A stretch of 64,000 nt of DNA from Omphiscola glabra (lineage: Eukaryota; Mollusca; Gastropoda; Lymnaeidae), in assembly GCA_964017045.1 (NCBI GenBank), contig OZ024794.1, positions 55,266,108 to 55,330,107 on the forward strand, given 5' to 3'. The position numbers and the translations under genes were made by a program. Below the pieces are notes generated by a model that made no database searches, had not been told where the DNA came from, and saw nothing but the letters and a program-made list of their open reading frames with translations. Every line of letters starts with the position of its first letter. Position 1 is the stretch's first letter. Positions 1 through 11,014 of this stretch are shown in pieces.

Positions 1-867
1 TTACAGCTTATTAAAATTACCTTAAGCTTGATTTTCCTACCATTTTAATTGGAGCAAACGTCACAGTACAAATAGAACTTAACAAATAAACATAACTTGA
101 AGCCATATGCCAGTTTAAATGAAACCGTGTCATCTATTTTTGAGAAGGGGGTGAATGCTGAGTTTTAAATAAAAACAACACAAAGTGCAGACTAGAAATC
201 GCTGGCACAAAAAAAATTACATACCCGGTAATTAATATAAGGGATGAATGAAAAATAAATCTATTCTTGTCTTTATTGGGACGGCAGGTGAAATCAGAGC
301 AACTATTCACATACGGTAATTAATACTTCTGAACTTATGCATAAAGAATCATATATGCAATACATAAGCATTAACGGCTCATCAAGAATATAATTAAGAC
401 TAATAAAAACTGTAGCGCATCTACAATTAAGTTCCCATGGGGAACTAGGGTTTGTGTTTTTTAGAAACTAAGAACTACACATAGAGCTAAACAGAGAATG
501 GTACATTGGTTTGGGCGGAGGATATGTCTCCAATCTCTTTTCATGCTCACTTAAATTTTTACAGTCTACTGCAGGAGAAAGATTGGGAGTAAAAATGTCT
601 CCATCTTTCTTATGTCTATAATCTACATCCTGTTTTCTTCTCTAAATGATGATGATATTTAAACTTTGAATGTTCCATTATCTTAATTAAATGGCCTATT
701 GAAATATTGAATGTGGTTTTTAATTGTTAAGGACTATTAATTACTAATTTATATTTCAACATTAAAAATTTTATTTTAATTTTTAGATTTTTTTCTTTAA
801 ATGCAAAGCCAAACGATTGTATAAATGCAGGGTAGATGACATATGAATATTTTCGAAGAAAATTAAG
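1..867. other. AT-rich non-coding DNA
   Basis: No coding region, RNA gene or repeat array was recognised here. The sequence is AT-rich with short homopolymers. Confidence 0.5.
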
Positions 868-1475
868 GCTTGTCTAAAAATCTCCTATGCAGTTTTAAGA
901 AAAATAGCTGCTGCCAAAAAACTCCACAGCATCAGAGAACAGTTGATATTACCTTGCTGCAAAGATATCATCTGGAATGTGCTGGGAAGTTCTGAAGTTG
1001 AGAAGCTAAAGCATGTTTTCCTGTCAAATGATATTGTTAGACGGAAAATGATATTGTTAGGCGGCAAACAGAGGAGATTTCTGATCGCACACTGTCTCAG
1101 TCGTTCTAAAAGATTCAGAATAAGATTTTCAACTTCTTTGAGATCCAATATGAGATCCAGTGTGATGAAACGATGGATGTCGCCAACTGAGCCCAATTTT
1201 GCAACTATGTATGATACATATATGACAAGCAACTGGTAGATTTTTTTATTTTATTAAAATTTTCCGTACTACTAGAACAACTAAAAAATAACTATTTGAT
1301 AAAGTGGACAGATTCTTTGAGGTGCATGCTATCAGATGGGAATATGCTCCATGCTTGAAAGCCATTTTGATTTTTGCACGTGAGGTATCTTTCCAAAAGG
1401 AAAAAAGTTTCCAAGAGTGTTTCATACTACATAAAGAAATGTAGCAATTTTTGCAAGAAGCTAAACCAGACATGA
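868..1475 (+). pseudogene. hAT transposase relic, ZBED5-like
   Basis: Reading the + strand and jumping frames gives pieces of a hAT-type transposase of the kind found in ZBED5-like proteins. One frame gives a LILPCCKDI segment followed by VLGSSEVEKLK and LSNDIVRRK. A second frame gives QTEEISDRTLSQ, a third CDETMDVAN followed by YIYDKQLVDFF. In intact relatives these follow one another as the block before and at the first catalytic Asp of the RNase H fold (pattern D-E-S/T-x-D). Here they are broken by at least two frameshifts and by stops after VAN and after the Tyr-Val pair, so it cannot be functional. Weak similarity may run on to about 1475. The match to the family is from memory of its motifs and was not searched. 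Confidence 0.6.
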
Positions 1476-1635
1476 ATCCAAAATTATCTGTCAGTTTTCT
1501 TATATCCCTGTCATTAAAGGGATGACATATTTGAATCCTTGAATTACATCAACATTGGGATGTAATGACAAGAGATGTCATGAAACATTGAAAGATTTCA
1601 AAATGAAGCTCAAGCTATGTCATGCAAAGTTAGAA

Positions 1636-1862
1636 AGATTAAACAGACACGAACAATCTGTGTCCATATAATAATATATATTGAGCTTTAATAATAAATT
1701 TTACATTACAAATAATTAAACGTTTCGGCACATGCCTTCATCAGTACAAGACATACAAATAAGTATTAATCAAATTTACATAATATATATAGAGAGAGAT
1801 AAATCCTTTGTTTTCTTTACCTTGTTTCTGTCTAGTTTTCTATTTTTTAGGTAGGATTTATC
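1636..1862 (-). mobile_element. Penelope-like element terminal repeat fragment
   Basis: This stretch matches, in the same orientation, the segment at 20645-20762 and, inverted, the one at 21340-21545. It includes the shared text around 'cacgaacaatctgtgtc', a long AT run, the motif 'cgtttcggcacatgcc' and a (ta)/(ga) tract. At 1804-1860 it switches to a + strand copy of the text that lies just inside the terminal repeat at 21340. It therefore looks like two inverted terminal pieces of a Penelope-like element with no coding region between them. Confidence 0.6.
1721..1744 (-). ncRNA. hammerhead ribozyme core motif
   Basis: The minus strand reads CTGATGA, a perfect short stem (GGCA/UGCC around GU), then GAAACG. 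CUGAUGA–stem II–GAAA is the conserved core of hammerhead ribozymes, which are known to occur in the terminal repeats of Penelope-like retroelements. Stems I and III were not confirmed by eye. Confidence 0.55.
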
Positions 1863-2249
1863 ACATTTTTATGACGATGTGTGATGAGGGGAGAGCCCTT
1901 AAGCAATGTGAAGTCACATGAAAAGCAGAATATTGTAGTAAAGGATTGCACCTAACAACCCTTAATTACAGCTATTTTTAACATTATTCTTTTACAATCA
2001 TAATAATTTTATTTTTAAACTAAGATCACTGAGAGAATCATTACAGGTATGCGAGGTCTGAAAAATGGCCCCTGATCAAGTTACAGGACGCCAAGGAGGC
2101 GGGGAATCGGGATGCAGTTACAATGACAGTCGAGAGAATTTATGTCTAAATGTGGAGATTGGAGTCATAGAATTAGGACTACAATGTGAAGTGGGATAGA
2201 TCGAAAAAAATGGTTGACGGGGGGGGGGATCTTAGTAAATGCTCCAGGG

Positions 2250-2541
2250 CAGGGATTCTTAAACTTAAAATTATATTGTAATAGAATAAAAAGTATAAAA
2301 ATAATTTCATTATCTTAGTTTTATTTCTTAAATAAACAAGGACAAAATTACCAATATTAATACAAGTAATGCACAAACAAAAGTCACCAGAAAAAACGTT
2401 TACTTCTGCAAATCAAAATGCATAAAAACTTATTTTTTATTTTTAAAGCAGCAAAATCAAGCAATGAGAGCAAATACAATATTCTGGTCTTCCATATCTC
2501 ATGGCTGGGGAGGTACTTTTAACACTGATTAAGAACCACTG
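2250..2541. mobile_element. Candidate hAT-type MITE
   Basis: The left end CAGGGATTCTTAAACTT and the inverted right end CAGTGGTTCTTAATC are imperfect inverted terminal repeats of hAT type. The flanking octamers are ctccaggg (2242-2249) and ttctagtg (2542-2549), identical at 5 of 8 positions; two of the three differences are C/T transitions, as expected of an old target duplication. The interior has no recognisable coding sequence. Confidence 0.45.
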
Positions 2542-2942
2542 TTCTAGTGAAATGCTTCTGATACAGGTGCAGTAATTTGCTATCCATGGGAGGTGAATTT
2601 CTTTACTTAAGGGTTTGTAAAGGACAGTAGTGGACACAAGGAATTTTTATAAGGAGGGGGTGCAGAGATTTGTGACATTATATTTGAGGGGGGGTCTAAC
2701 TTTTTGTGATGATGGGGGGTCCAAAATTGGCAAAATTAGCATGACGTCATTTATGGATGGCCCCTAATACTGTAAGTGTAAGTAAGACAGTATTGAATAT
2801 GCTTGGCTTTTATTAATTCAATCCTCAATATCAGAATAAGCAATTGTCCTGTCCTAGTCCTAGGTAATCAGTAGAGTAGTTACTAGTTAGTTAAGTTGTT
2901 AGTTAAATTAACCATTAGTCATTAGTAGCTATTCCATTATTT

Positions 2943-3629
2943 GGCAATCCTCCGAAGTCCGGTCCAAAATTATTTCCAATGATTACTCCTCACTTAAAAG
3001 TCTTAGACATCAAGGATTACATTATTATTCCATAGAAGATATCAGTGTGGACAGCGCCGCGTTGGTAAGTGGGTTGTCGTAATTGTCTGCTTGTTTGAGC
3101 GTGGTAGTGGACAGTGTTGGATGGGGATAGTTGGCCATACGGATGCACAAACACTCAGCGCATTATCACTATATGTTATCAGGGACAACTATCGCCACGG
3201 ATGCTTGGCGAGGATATCAAATTGTTGCTCAGTTCAGTTCAACAACGGGATCTTTGCTCACACTGTCATTGTGCATGCGCGTGAATTTGTTGATTCAGTA
3301 GACCAGGACATTCACACAGAAACTATTGAAGGACTTGGGATGCAAGCGAAACGTTAACTCCGCTATTAGCGTGGTACTAGTCTCTGTTTGTTTGCAAGCT
3401 ACTTGGGGGCCTTTCAGTTGCTCAACAGTCACAAGCAGAACATTTTCTGCTGATATTTGCACAAAAATGCTACGCTCCAATTACATTTAGTATTTATTGA
3501 CTGATTTGTCCAGTGACAGTTATGTGCAAAAGCTATGACTGACATTTCTGCTGTTTTCTAACAATACACACTGTGCATTGCAATTTTTTTCATACAAAAT
3601 AATTTAAGACCGGACTTGGAAGGTTTGCC
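2943..3629 (+). mobile_element. Merlin (IS1595-like) DNA transposon, non-autonomous
   Basis: The element begins GGCAATCCTCCGAAGTCCGG and ends with the near-inverted sequence GGCAAACCTTCCAAGTCCGG, giving about 30-bp inverted terminal repeats. It is flanked by a perfect 8-bp target duplication, cattattt, at 2935-2942 and 3630-3637. Inside, at about 3065-3357, are frame-shifted parts of an IS1595/Merlin transposase: KWVVxxxxxERGSG, TTIATDAWRGYQ, and HAREFVDSVDQDIHTETIEG followed by QAKR. In intact relatives these are the strand before the second catalytic residue, the D-x-W-x-x-Y motif and the FVDP-x-x-x-x-HT-x-x-IE block. The N-terminal catalytic Asp region is missing and frames change at least once, so the copy cannot move itself. 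Confidence 0.8.
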
Positions 3630-3637
3630 CATTATTT

Positions 3638-4850
3638 AAATAATTATTAGTTTATTAGGCCTAGTCTTAGCCTTTAACTTGTCAGTCAAATAAAATAATT
3701 TAGGCATAGGCTAATAAATGCATTATTATGTAGGCTAAATTGCAGAGTTAAATTAATGTCTAATCTAGAAATAGACAACCTTTTCGATGCATTTTTCTTT
3801 TTCAATTGTGTAGACAGAGTTCTAATATTTTTTACAGCAAAGCTTCCTCTCACAACTCCGTTGTTGTGGAAAAACAGTGACACCGGCGCCGGACAAACAG
3901 AATCATGAAAACCAGTTAAATTTAAGTTAGTTAAAACTGATCTTGTAACGGTCGGGAAAATTCTAATGATTTTGATCATTTCCCCTTTTTACCTTGAATT
4001 ATATGTCTCTGTGAAAAGGGTAAAATTAGTGCACAAGTCTAAGTACTAAATAGGTATTAATCAATGAGGATAAGGTGATGTTATAACCCCTGAACTGTAA
4101 CCCGGAACTATTCTCTTGTGCTTTATTATTTTATTTGAATTATTTATAACAACTTCCTATTAATATCCCATAATCTTGTTTCGATACTATTTTGTGTACT
4201 CGGTATCGGGCCAACAAGAGTGAAATGTCAGGTCACATCAAAAAAAAAAATTAATTTAATATGTAACATATAGATATAGATCTATATATTTAAATATAAA
4301 TTTAGGTTTGATGGGAAATGACAAAATACTAAATGTTTTGCACATCACAAAGTTGTTTATTGTGTAGTGACATCACGTTATTTTTATGCTGTCTTGTGCT
4401 CCATGTATTTGTTAGTGGTGCTCCATGTTGTTCTCATGAAATAAAACGTTTAACAAACTTTGATGGTTGTGGGCGGGGGGGGGGGGGGGGGGGGGTTCTT
4501 GGTTATCAGTGTCTTATAACAACTGGTATTTTTTTAAACATCAGAAAATCCAGACCCTCCGATCTGTCAAGTGTTTTTACTAAAAGAATCAGAACAATAG
4601 GCTACAGTGGTGAGCAGCGCAGGTGGTGGATGATGAGGTGCATTCAATACATGAAAATTAAAAGGTGGAGATTTGAGGTGGTGAAAATCAAGAGGTTTTT
4701 TTAGTGTTGACTTTTATTACAATAATGTTTGCCAAGAAATCTCCTCCTTGAGAACAAACATAAAAATAAATTCAATTTAAAAAAAAAATTTTTCTAAAAT
4801 TTAAAAACTCAAGCCTAAAACAAAGTTTCTTGTTCATTTGTATAAACAAA
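3638..4850. other. Intergenic DNA, nothing recognised
   Basis: No gene was recognised. The stretch holds a 19-base G run near 4477-4495, which inflates an apparent reading frame, and several A/T homopolymers. Confidence 0.5.
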
Positions 4851-5023
4851 GTTTTTATTTGGTGCTGTTCTAACAATGTACAACGTCGTTGAAATACAAC
4901 AGGCGGGTGTCATACAATAGATGTATCAAAGCAGGGAAACATTTCCTTTACTACGGGCATGAAATCAACTAGAAATACATGTCCGATAAAATGGTGATGT
5001 CTTGGAGGGCTCGAAACAAACGC

Positions 5024-5711
5024 TTAGTCAAAATAAGCATTCCAGTTGTATCTGGCTTCTCTTTCTGAGATGACACCGTTGCCTGGAGATGAAGAGTATA
5101 TACAACATTTAATGGGGAGCGTATAACTCTTACACTTATTACACCATTTATTACTCCATGCCACCTATATTAATTAAATTTTAAGAAAAGAAACGTATTT
5201 TAAATTTAAAGTAATTTTTACAAGACTTATAGAATAATTTTATGCATAATAGTTCTCTGTACAATATCATAATTCAATTTACATTGTCCAGAAAATAGAT
5301 CTTTCTCTTGTCACCTTTCACGTCTAAATCTCAAATACACTATTTTAATAATTACCGTCTTCATCGAAGAGGTGGAAGATGTGTGGGAAGTCCTGGGAGT
5401 TGAGGACCTCATCAGATACTCTGTCCAACTCAAGGAAGTAAAGTGGAGCGTTTTGTGGGTTGGGGAATCCCTCTTGTCTCCAGCCGCTGTCAAACTCTTG
5501 CTTGCTTACACCACCATCAGCTGATCACAAAGAGAATATCGAATACAACAGTGTCCGTGATTAGAAAGTTCCGGGTACCCCCCCCCCCTTTTTTTTTTTT
5601 GTTTGTTTTGTTCAAGCAATCTGCCTTTTGCTTTTTGCCAAATCATAACAGACTTTAAAAAAACCCAACAAATCGTTATAATTATAGTTCCTCATGAATG
5701 GCAACAATTGT

Positions 5712-5757
<46 letters not shown>

Positions 5758-6482
5758 TATTATCATCAGCTCGTGTTACGGTACTCACAGTCGTCATCAA
5801 AATGGAGCCAAAATCGGTCAAACTCGTTTCTTTGTAGAACGTTGTCGTTTCCGGCGTACCTCTGGAAGAGATTGTTGAAGTTGGCCCCCCCTCCAGGCTG
5901 AGCTACAACACTGGTGAGATGATCATAAAGTCATGTATAGCACTGGCACAATATATAAATAGTCATTTGACACAACAGAAGAATATACCTCGAAATATTG
6001 ATAACAATAGAAAGATGTACCTATGGGAGATTTTTATACACTGTCTAGTTCTAGCGATTTAACAAATTACAATTAAGTCTAATCTTAAAGTTGACATCTT
6101 TTTAGGGCTATTTTTTTTTTTTTTGCTTAGGGGTCGCCTAAGACTATCGGAAAACAGTTATGAAGTATTGCCACGAAAATAATTTTGTGGTTCGGGGGTC
6201 ACCACGACATAAGAAAATATATTAAAGGGTCGCGGCATTAGAAAGGTCGAGAACCACTGCCCTAGGCTCTTTGTATCACTCGTTGAAAATAGTTGAAATC
6301 ATAGTTGAAAGCCGATTGCTGAGTTTCTAAACTGTCTGCAATAAGATGAAGTCTGCTTGATTTAAAATTCAGGTTGCTGTTTTCTGTACCATGATAATCC
6401 ATCATATTTACAACGATCACCCTAAAAAAAATTATACTGACCAGCCAAAGATGGCTACGGCTAGTAGTGCTAAGGTTCTCAT
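5024..6482 (-). CDS. Secreted two-EF-hand protein, paralogue A
   Basis: The coding sequence is the minus-strand join of 6482-6442, 5910-5789, 5520-5356 and 5082-5024, giving 128 residues. All introns are GT-AG. Residues 1-18 are a signal peptide (MRTLALLAVAIFG, then CVVAQ), so the protein should enter the secretory pathway. The mature chain has no cysteine. It contains the family block RFWLHFD, EF loop 1 (residues 52-63, DDDSDGGVSKQE), a linker with PNPQNAPLYF and ELDRV, and EF loop 2 (107-118, DEDGNGVISERE), then NWNAYFD. Loop 2 has Asn rather than Asp at position 5, usually tolerated in calcium loops. The start was chosen because exon 1 is exactly 41 nt in all seven copies. A possible TATA box lies 70-77 nt upstream and an AATAAA at 4854-4859. 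Intron 1 holds a SPIN-like fragment and intron 2 an (AT)n tract. Calcium binding and secretion are inferred; the family name is unknown to me. Confidence 0.85.
5716..5752. repeat. (AT)n microsatellite
   Basis: About 18 AT dinucleotides in intron 2 of paralogue A. Confidence 0.9.
6127..6259 (+). mobile_element. SPIN-like hAT MITE, 5'-truncated
   Basis: This matches the right two thirds of the elements at 14584, 21819 and 33183 (GGGGTCGCCTAAGAC near the start; GGTCGCGGCATTAG and GAGAACCACTG at the end). The left terminus is lost and replaced by a T-rich tract. It lies in intron 1 of paralogue A. Confidence 0.75.
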
Positions 6483-6551
6483 TGTAGAAATGGCTTTCAC
6501 AGCTCGTCAACACCAGGTGATGAAAGTAAAGCACACGTTGTTCATCTCGAG

Positions 6552-6559
6552 TTTTTATA
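6552..6559 (-). promoter_or_regulatory. Candidate TATA box of paralogue A
   Basis: The minus strand reads TATAAAAA, 70-77 nt upstream of the start codon, a spacing like that of paralogues C, E and F. Confidence 0.5.
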
Positions 6560-7130
6560 CCATTCATTTGTATCACATTGACAGATAATTGGTTAAAAGT
6601 TAGGAATTTAAAAAAAAACAAAAAACAAATTATGACGAGAGCTTAAGTACTGTTTAACCCAATGACCGCAAAAAATGCGCATTGACCTTTTGAATGACCT
6701 CGACTTACGTTCATCTGCAGCACACATGCAGGGAAAACTTCACAAACTGTGTTTCTTAAATGTGGTCGCAGTGTACACTAGTGTATTGCTATATTAATCT
6801 TACCAAATTAGTCGAATGGGCCCACGAAAATAAAACAAAAAATGAATTTTAATTTTTTTTTAAAATCATTTAATTTGAATTCGTTCCATATGGAATATTT
6901 GTTTCGTTATTGAAAGAGTATCCTTGTTCTTTTATTTAGGCATATTGCCTAACAATTATTAAAACTGTTATGAACAATTATTTGTCTCCCATACTCCAAT
7001 TAAATAGGTATCATAATGAGATGTCCTGGGCTTTAATTACATGATTAAAATTAGAATTACATAAATAATGTTAATTGATTTTTAATTTTTTTAAATTATT
7101 TCAGCATTTTGTCGTATGCTCCAATCAACG
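6560..7130. other. Intergenic DNA, nothing recognised
   Basis: AT-rich sequence with no coding or repeat signal that I can identify. Confidence 0.5.
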
Positions 7131-7196
7131 TCACCAGGGTTCATTGTCGCCAGGGTTCATTGTCACCAGGGTTCATTGTCACCAGGGTTCATTTTC
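7131..7196. repeat. 16-bp tandem repeat, four copies
   Basis: The unit is ccagggttcattgtca, repeated about four times with single-base changes. The overlapping reading frames are by-products. Confidence 0.85.
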
Positions 7197-7407
7197 TTAC
7201 CTTGGTTTTCTGGGTGTGTTGATCTGTGTGTGTTTGTGTCTGTCCGTCTGTGGGTGTCTGTTTGTTTGTGTCTGTGTTTGAAAATAGAGCGAAGTCAAAT
7301 GTCGCTGAGTTGGAATGAAAGTTGGGGTCAAATGTTTCTGGAATCGCGGGAGATATTTGTCAGTAATTGGAATGGGTCTTGAAAAGATGGCTCTAGTGAC
7401 TGCGTTA

Positions 7408-7611
7408 TTTTGTTCATTTCGTTTGTGTCTGCAGTAGACAACCTGCAGCAATGATCACTTTTGTTTATTTAGTTTGTGTCTGCAGTAGACAACCTGCAGC
7501 AATGATCACTTTTGTTTATTTGGTTTGTGTCTGCAGTAGACAACCTGCAGCAATGATCACTTTTGTTTATTTGGTTTGTGTCTGCAGTAGACAACCTGCA
7601 GCAATGATCAC
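7408..7611. repeat. 51-bp tandem repeat, four copies
   Basis: Four near-identical 51-bp units occupy exactly 204 bp. Each contains ctgcagtagacaacctgcag, an imperfect palindrome bounded by two PstI-type hexamers. Confidence 0.9.
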
Positions 7612-8514
7612 AATGACTTAGTTGAATTATTTTTTCACTAAATCTTTTCTTCTTCTTCCTTTTTTTTTTTTCTTTTTTTGGTTGGATTTGTTATCTTTGC
7701 ACCAAGAAACTCGACGAACTGTCACTCAGGCAGATGGACCAAATCCCATCAAGTTGACCTAAATTTTTAGGTGCTTAATTTCGATCTAGAATCTAGATCA
7801 TTGGCTCTCAAATTTTTCTTACCCCGCCCCATTGTCAACATCAACCCAACCCTGGCGACCCTTGTGTTACCCCCCCCCCCTCCCCTTTTCCACATCCAAA
7901 AAATATTCATGACCGAAGCACAATTCTGTAAGGAAGACATTAAAACACAGTGAAATGTAATTGTGTTATTTGTAATGGAAAGTTTCATTAAAGTACAAAA
8001 GACGCATTTCAATTTAATTAATTCAGTAATTAAATGATTATCTTGATCTATTAAAGGCACACTTGTGTTAAACAAGACTTAAGATTACACACTTAATAAT
8101 AGTGTTATAGTAGCTTACGTCTACATCGTTCAGTTACGCCTACTGTAAGCGTTGGATGGGCTTAAGAAAGTGAGGCCATTTCTTTCATGTCTAGTTGAAG
8201 GTAACTTAACAACGCTACTAAATCAAAACTTTCAGTCATATGAATAATATTCCTTTACAGGGCAGTCTTCTTCTTGACCTATATGACCAGTGCATAATAA
8301 TGACATGATATTTTCTCCTGAAGCTGACACTTTAAGTGCAATGTCCTAATAAGCTACTCACCAAAACAACCAAATGCATCTGCAACTAACCATGGATTTA
8401 TCACCCAGTGTAAAAATTTCAATTAAAGAAGATTCTAAAATCGCTCTGACACAATTTTATGTATGAAATTCAAATGGTACAAATAACATGTTGCCACCAG
8501 ACAGAGCCAAGTGT
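7612..8514. other. Intergenic DNA, nothing recognised
   Basis: Contains T-rich and C-rich homopolymers (near 7660 and 7871). No gene was recognised. Confidence 0.5.
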
Positions 8515-8640
8515 TCCCGCAGGATGTTGCCTATAGAACAGTGTGACAGAGCAGGAAGTCACGAGAAAGAGCAGGGTGTCACGGGACAGAGCAGGGTGTA
8601 ACGAGACAGAACAGGGTGGCATCAGAGTAGATTGACACGA
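8515..8640. repeat. Degenerate ~22-bp tandem repeat
   Basis: About five diverged units around gacagagcagggtgtcacg. Confidence 0.65.
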
Positions 8641-8888
8641 GAAGACGTTTTACCAGATCGGGTTGCAAACAGAAAAGGTTGCCAACAGAGCAGGCAGACT
8701 CGTTGAGGTCCACTAGGTATTCTGATAGAGAGGAGGGGGGCACTATAAGTTTACCGCACTAGGTAAATAAAATCTTAGTGACGCCACTTATTTCATCATC
8801 TTATAAACCCCCACCCCCGCCCTTTCTATCAACTATGCCCAGTGGGCTTGGATATTGAGCCAATGAGCAGAGTTGATTTAGATATGAG

Positions 8889-9010
8889 TAGACACTCTCC
8901 CATCATCACACCCCTGTCCCATCGTCACACCAATCTCCCACCGTCACACCACTCTCCCACAATCACACCACTCTTGCACTGTGACACCACTCTTCCACTG
9001 TGTTATGTCG
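8889..9010. repeat. Degenerate ~20-bp tandem repeat (cactctcccatcatcacac)
   Basis: Six diverged units. Further single units recur at 9206-9262, so the array was probably once longer or was split by an insertion. Confidence 0.65.
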
Positions 9011-9269
9011 ACGACGTGTTTACGTCATATTTTCCCCGTGAATAAACTCTAGCTGACCCCAAGCTTGGAACCGCAATTGGGGTGTGGCTAGCTAAAAATA
9101 GTCTCTCTTGACCTTGTTTACAACTAAATATAATTAATAGTCTGTATCCTTAGAATTCTGTAGAATTCTGTAGAAATATCTGTAAAGGAAAACATTGTGT
9201 AACACACTGTCACACCACTCTCCCCCTGTCACTTCGCTCTCACACTGTTACACCGCTCTCCCTTATAAA

Positions 9270-10355
9270 TAAAGGCGTTAATTTGACTTTAACAAGAAAA
9301 CAAAAAACCTTGATGAAGATAAAGACATTTAAAGATATTATAGTTTAAGTTAGATTTGACTTGTCTACACCATGGTGAATCTCTGACAGGACATTAGAGT
9401 TACTGCTTTATTTATTATTTCTGCGTGCGGTCAATGTGTAGACAAATATGTGATTTTTTCCCCCTCATTGATAAAAGAAGTTTTCATTGAAATAAAAATG
9501 GAAGTATTTAATTTTCATCTTTCGCCATAAATCTTATATTAATTGTGTAAGTAGTTATATTTGTTAAAATCAAAAACCAATATTAATTTATGAAGACGTC
9601 TGTCATTTCTGAAGGTTAATATCTATAGATTCCTTTTAGTGTCAAGAGCACTGTGAGTTGAATATCTGAAACTAAAATATTTAATTTATGAAATTAAAAG
9701 TTATTTTTGAAGGATACTTTATCACATAAAAACCTTAGTATGTTGGTCAGAAATATTACACATTAGAGAAAGTAGATAATTCGAATGTGAACGTTTTTTT
9801 TTTTTTAAATATTTGATTATTACCCGTCATTTGTGGGGGGCTATTGCTAGTTTAATCTATTTTTGTTTTTAAAACATTTATGGTATACATTGGCCAGGTA
9901 AAGTACCATGAGATATGTAGCTTCCTTCAATATGACGTACATTTTCATAAATTATTATTTACATATGTTTATAAACCCTCACTGGCGGTTGATAAGAAGT
10001 ATAAATTTGTCATCTATATCGTGACTAATTTGTCTCCTTCTTCCAGTGAGCTTGGCAGTTCAAGAAAGGTTTCTTTTTAAATCAGATGTCGTTTCATGCC
10101 TCTAACCGAAATTTGAAGACATATTATGGTGTCATTATTATGTAAAATCCCCTAAACATGACCGCCTCTGAATACAACTCAGTAGCTTCTCGACCTCCCT
10201 GTCACGCAAAGAGACGAAATGACAAAACACAAGCCTATAGTTTTCAGACTGACACCGCTAATTTAATTTTTTTTTTTTTTTAAATAACGAGTAAGATTAT
10301 TCAATAATTTAAAAAAAAAAAAAAATTAATAAATTAAAACAATTTTTTATATTTT
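9270..10355. other. Intergenic DNA, nothing recognised
   Basis: AT-rich non-coding DNA with A/T homopolymers around 10267-10325. No gene or repeat family was identified. Confidence 0.5.
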
Positions 10356-10459
10356 TTCATTTATTAAATTAATTTATTTAAAATACTAAGTTTCTCATTC
10401 ATTAACTCTGTGTCTATTTGCCAAATAATGATGGTAAAAAAATTAAAATAATAAAATAA

Positions 10460-10965
10460 TTATTCGAAATAAGCGTTCCAATTGTATCTGGCCTCCCTCT
10501 CCGTGATGACGCCGTTTGCTGGAAACAAAAAGATTTTTTAGATCCGTTCAAAGTGCTTAGCTATTGGATATTACAACTAGTTTAATTATGACTATATTAC
10601 ATTCATTCATGTCCTGAAGCGTGTGTATGGATCCAATGATGTGTGCAACATTTTTAAAAAAAACAACAGATATCCCACTTAATAAAGTATTGTGTTGTTG
10701 TTTTTTTTGTGTGTGGTTTTTTAAGTAATAGCAAATTCACTAAAGACCAATTCTTCAGCAGACGTGTCTCACCATTCTCATCGAAAAGTTTGAATATGTG
10801 AGGGAAATCCAGAGAATTCAGATGCTCGTCGGCAACCCTGTCCAATTCAATGAAGTAAAGGGGCGCGTTTTGTGGATTTGGGAATCCCTGATCCCTCCAG
10901 CCAATGTCGAATTCATGTTTGCTTACACTGCCGTCAGCTAGAGATTGAGATATGATATACGTGCG

Positions 10966-11014
<49 letters not shown>

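Noticed and set aside
4333..4704. 123-codon frame with a Gly run
   Set aside because: It crosses a 19-base G homopolymer; no family similarity and no promoter evidence.
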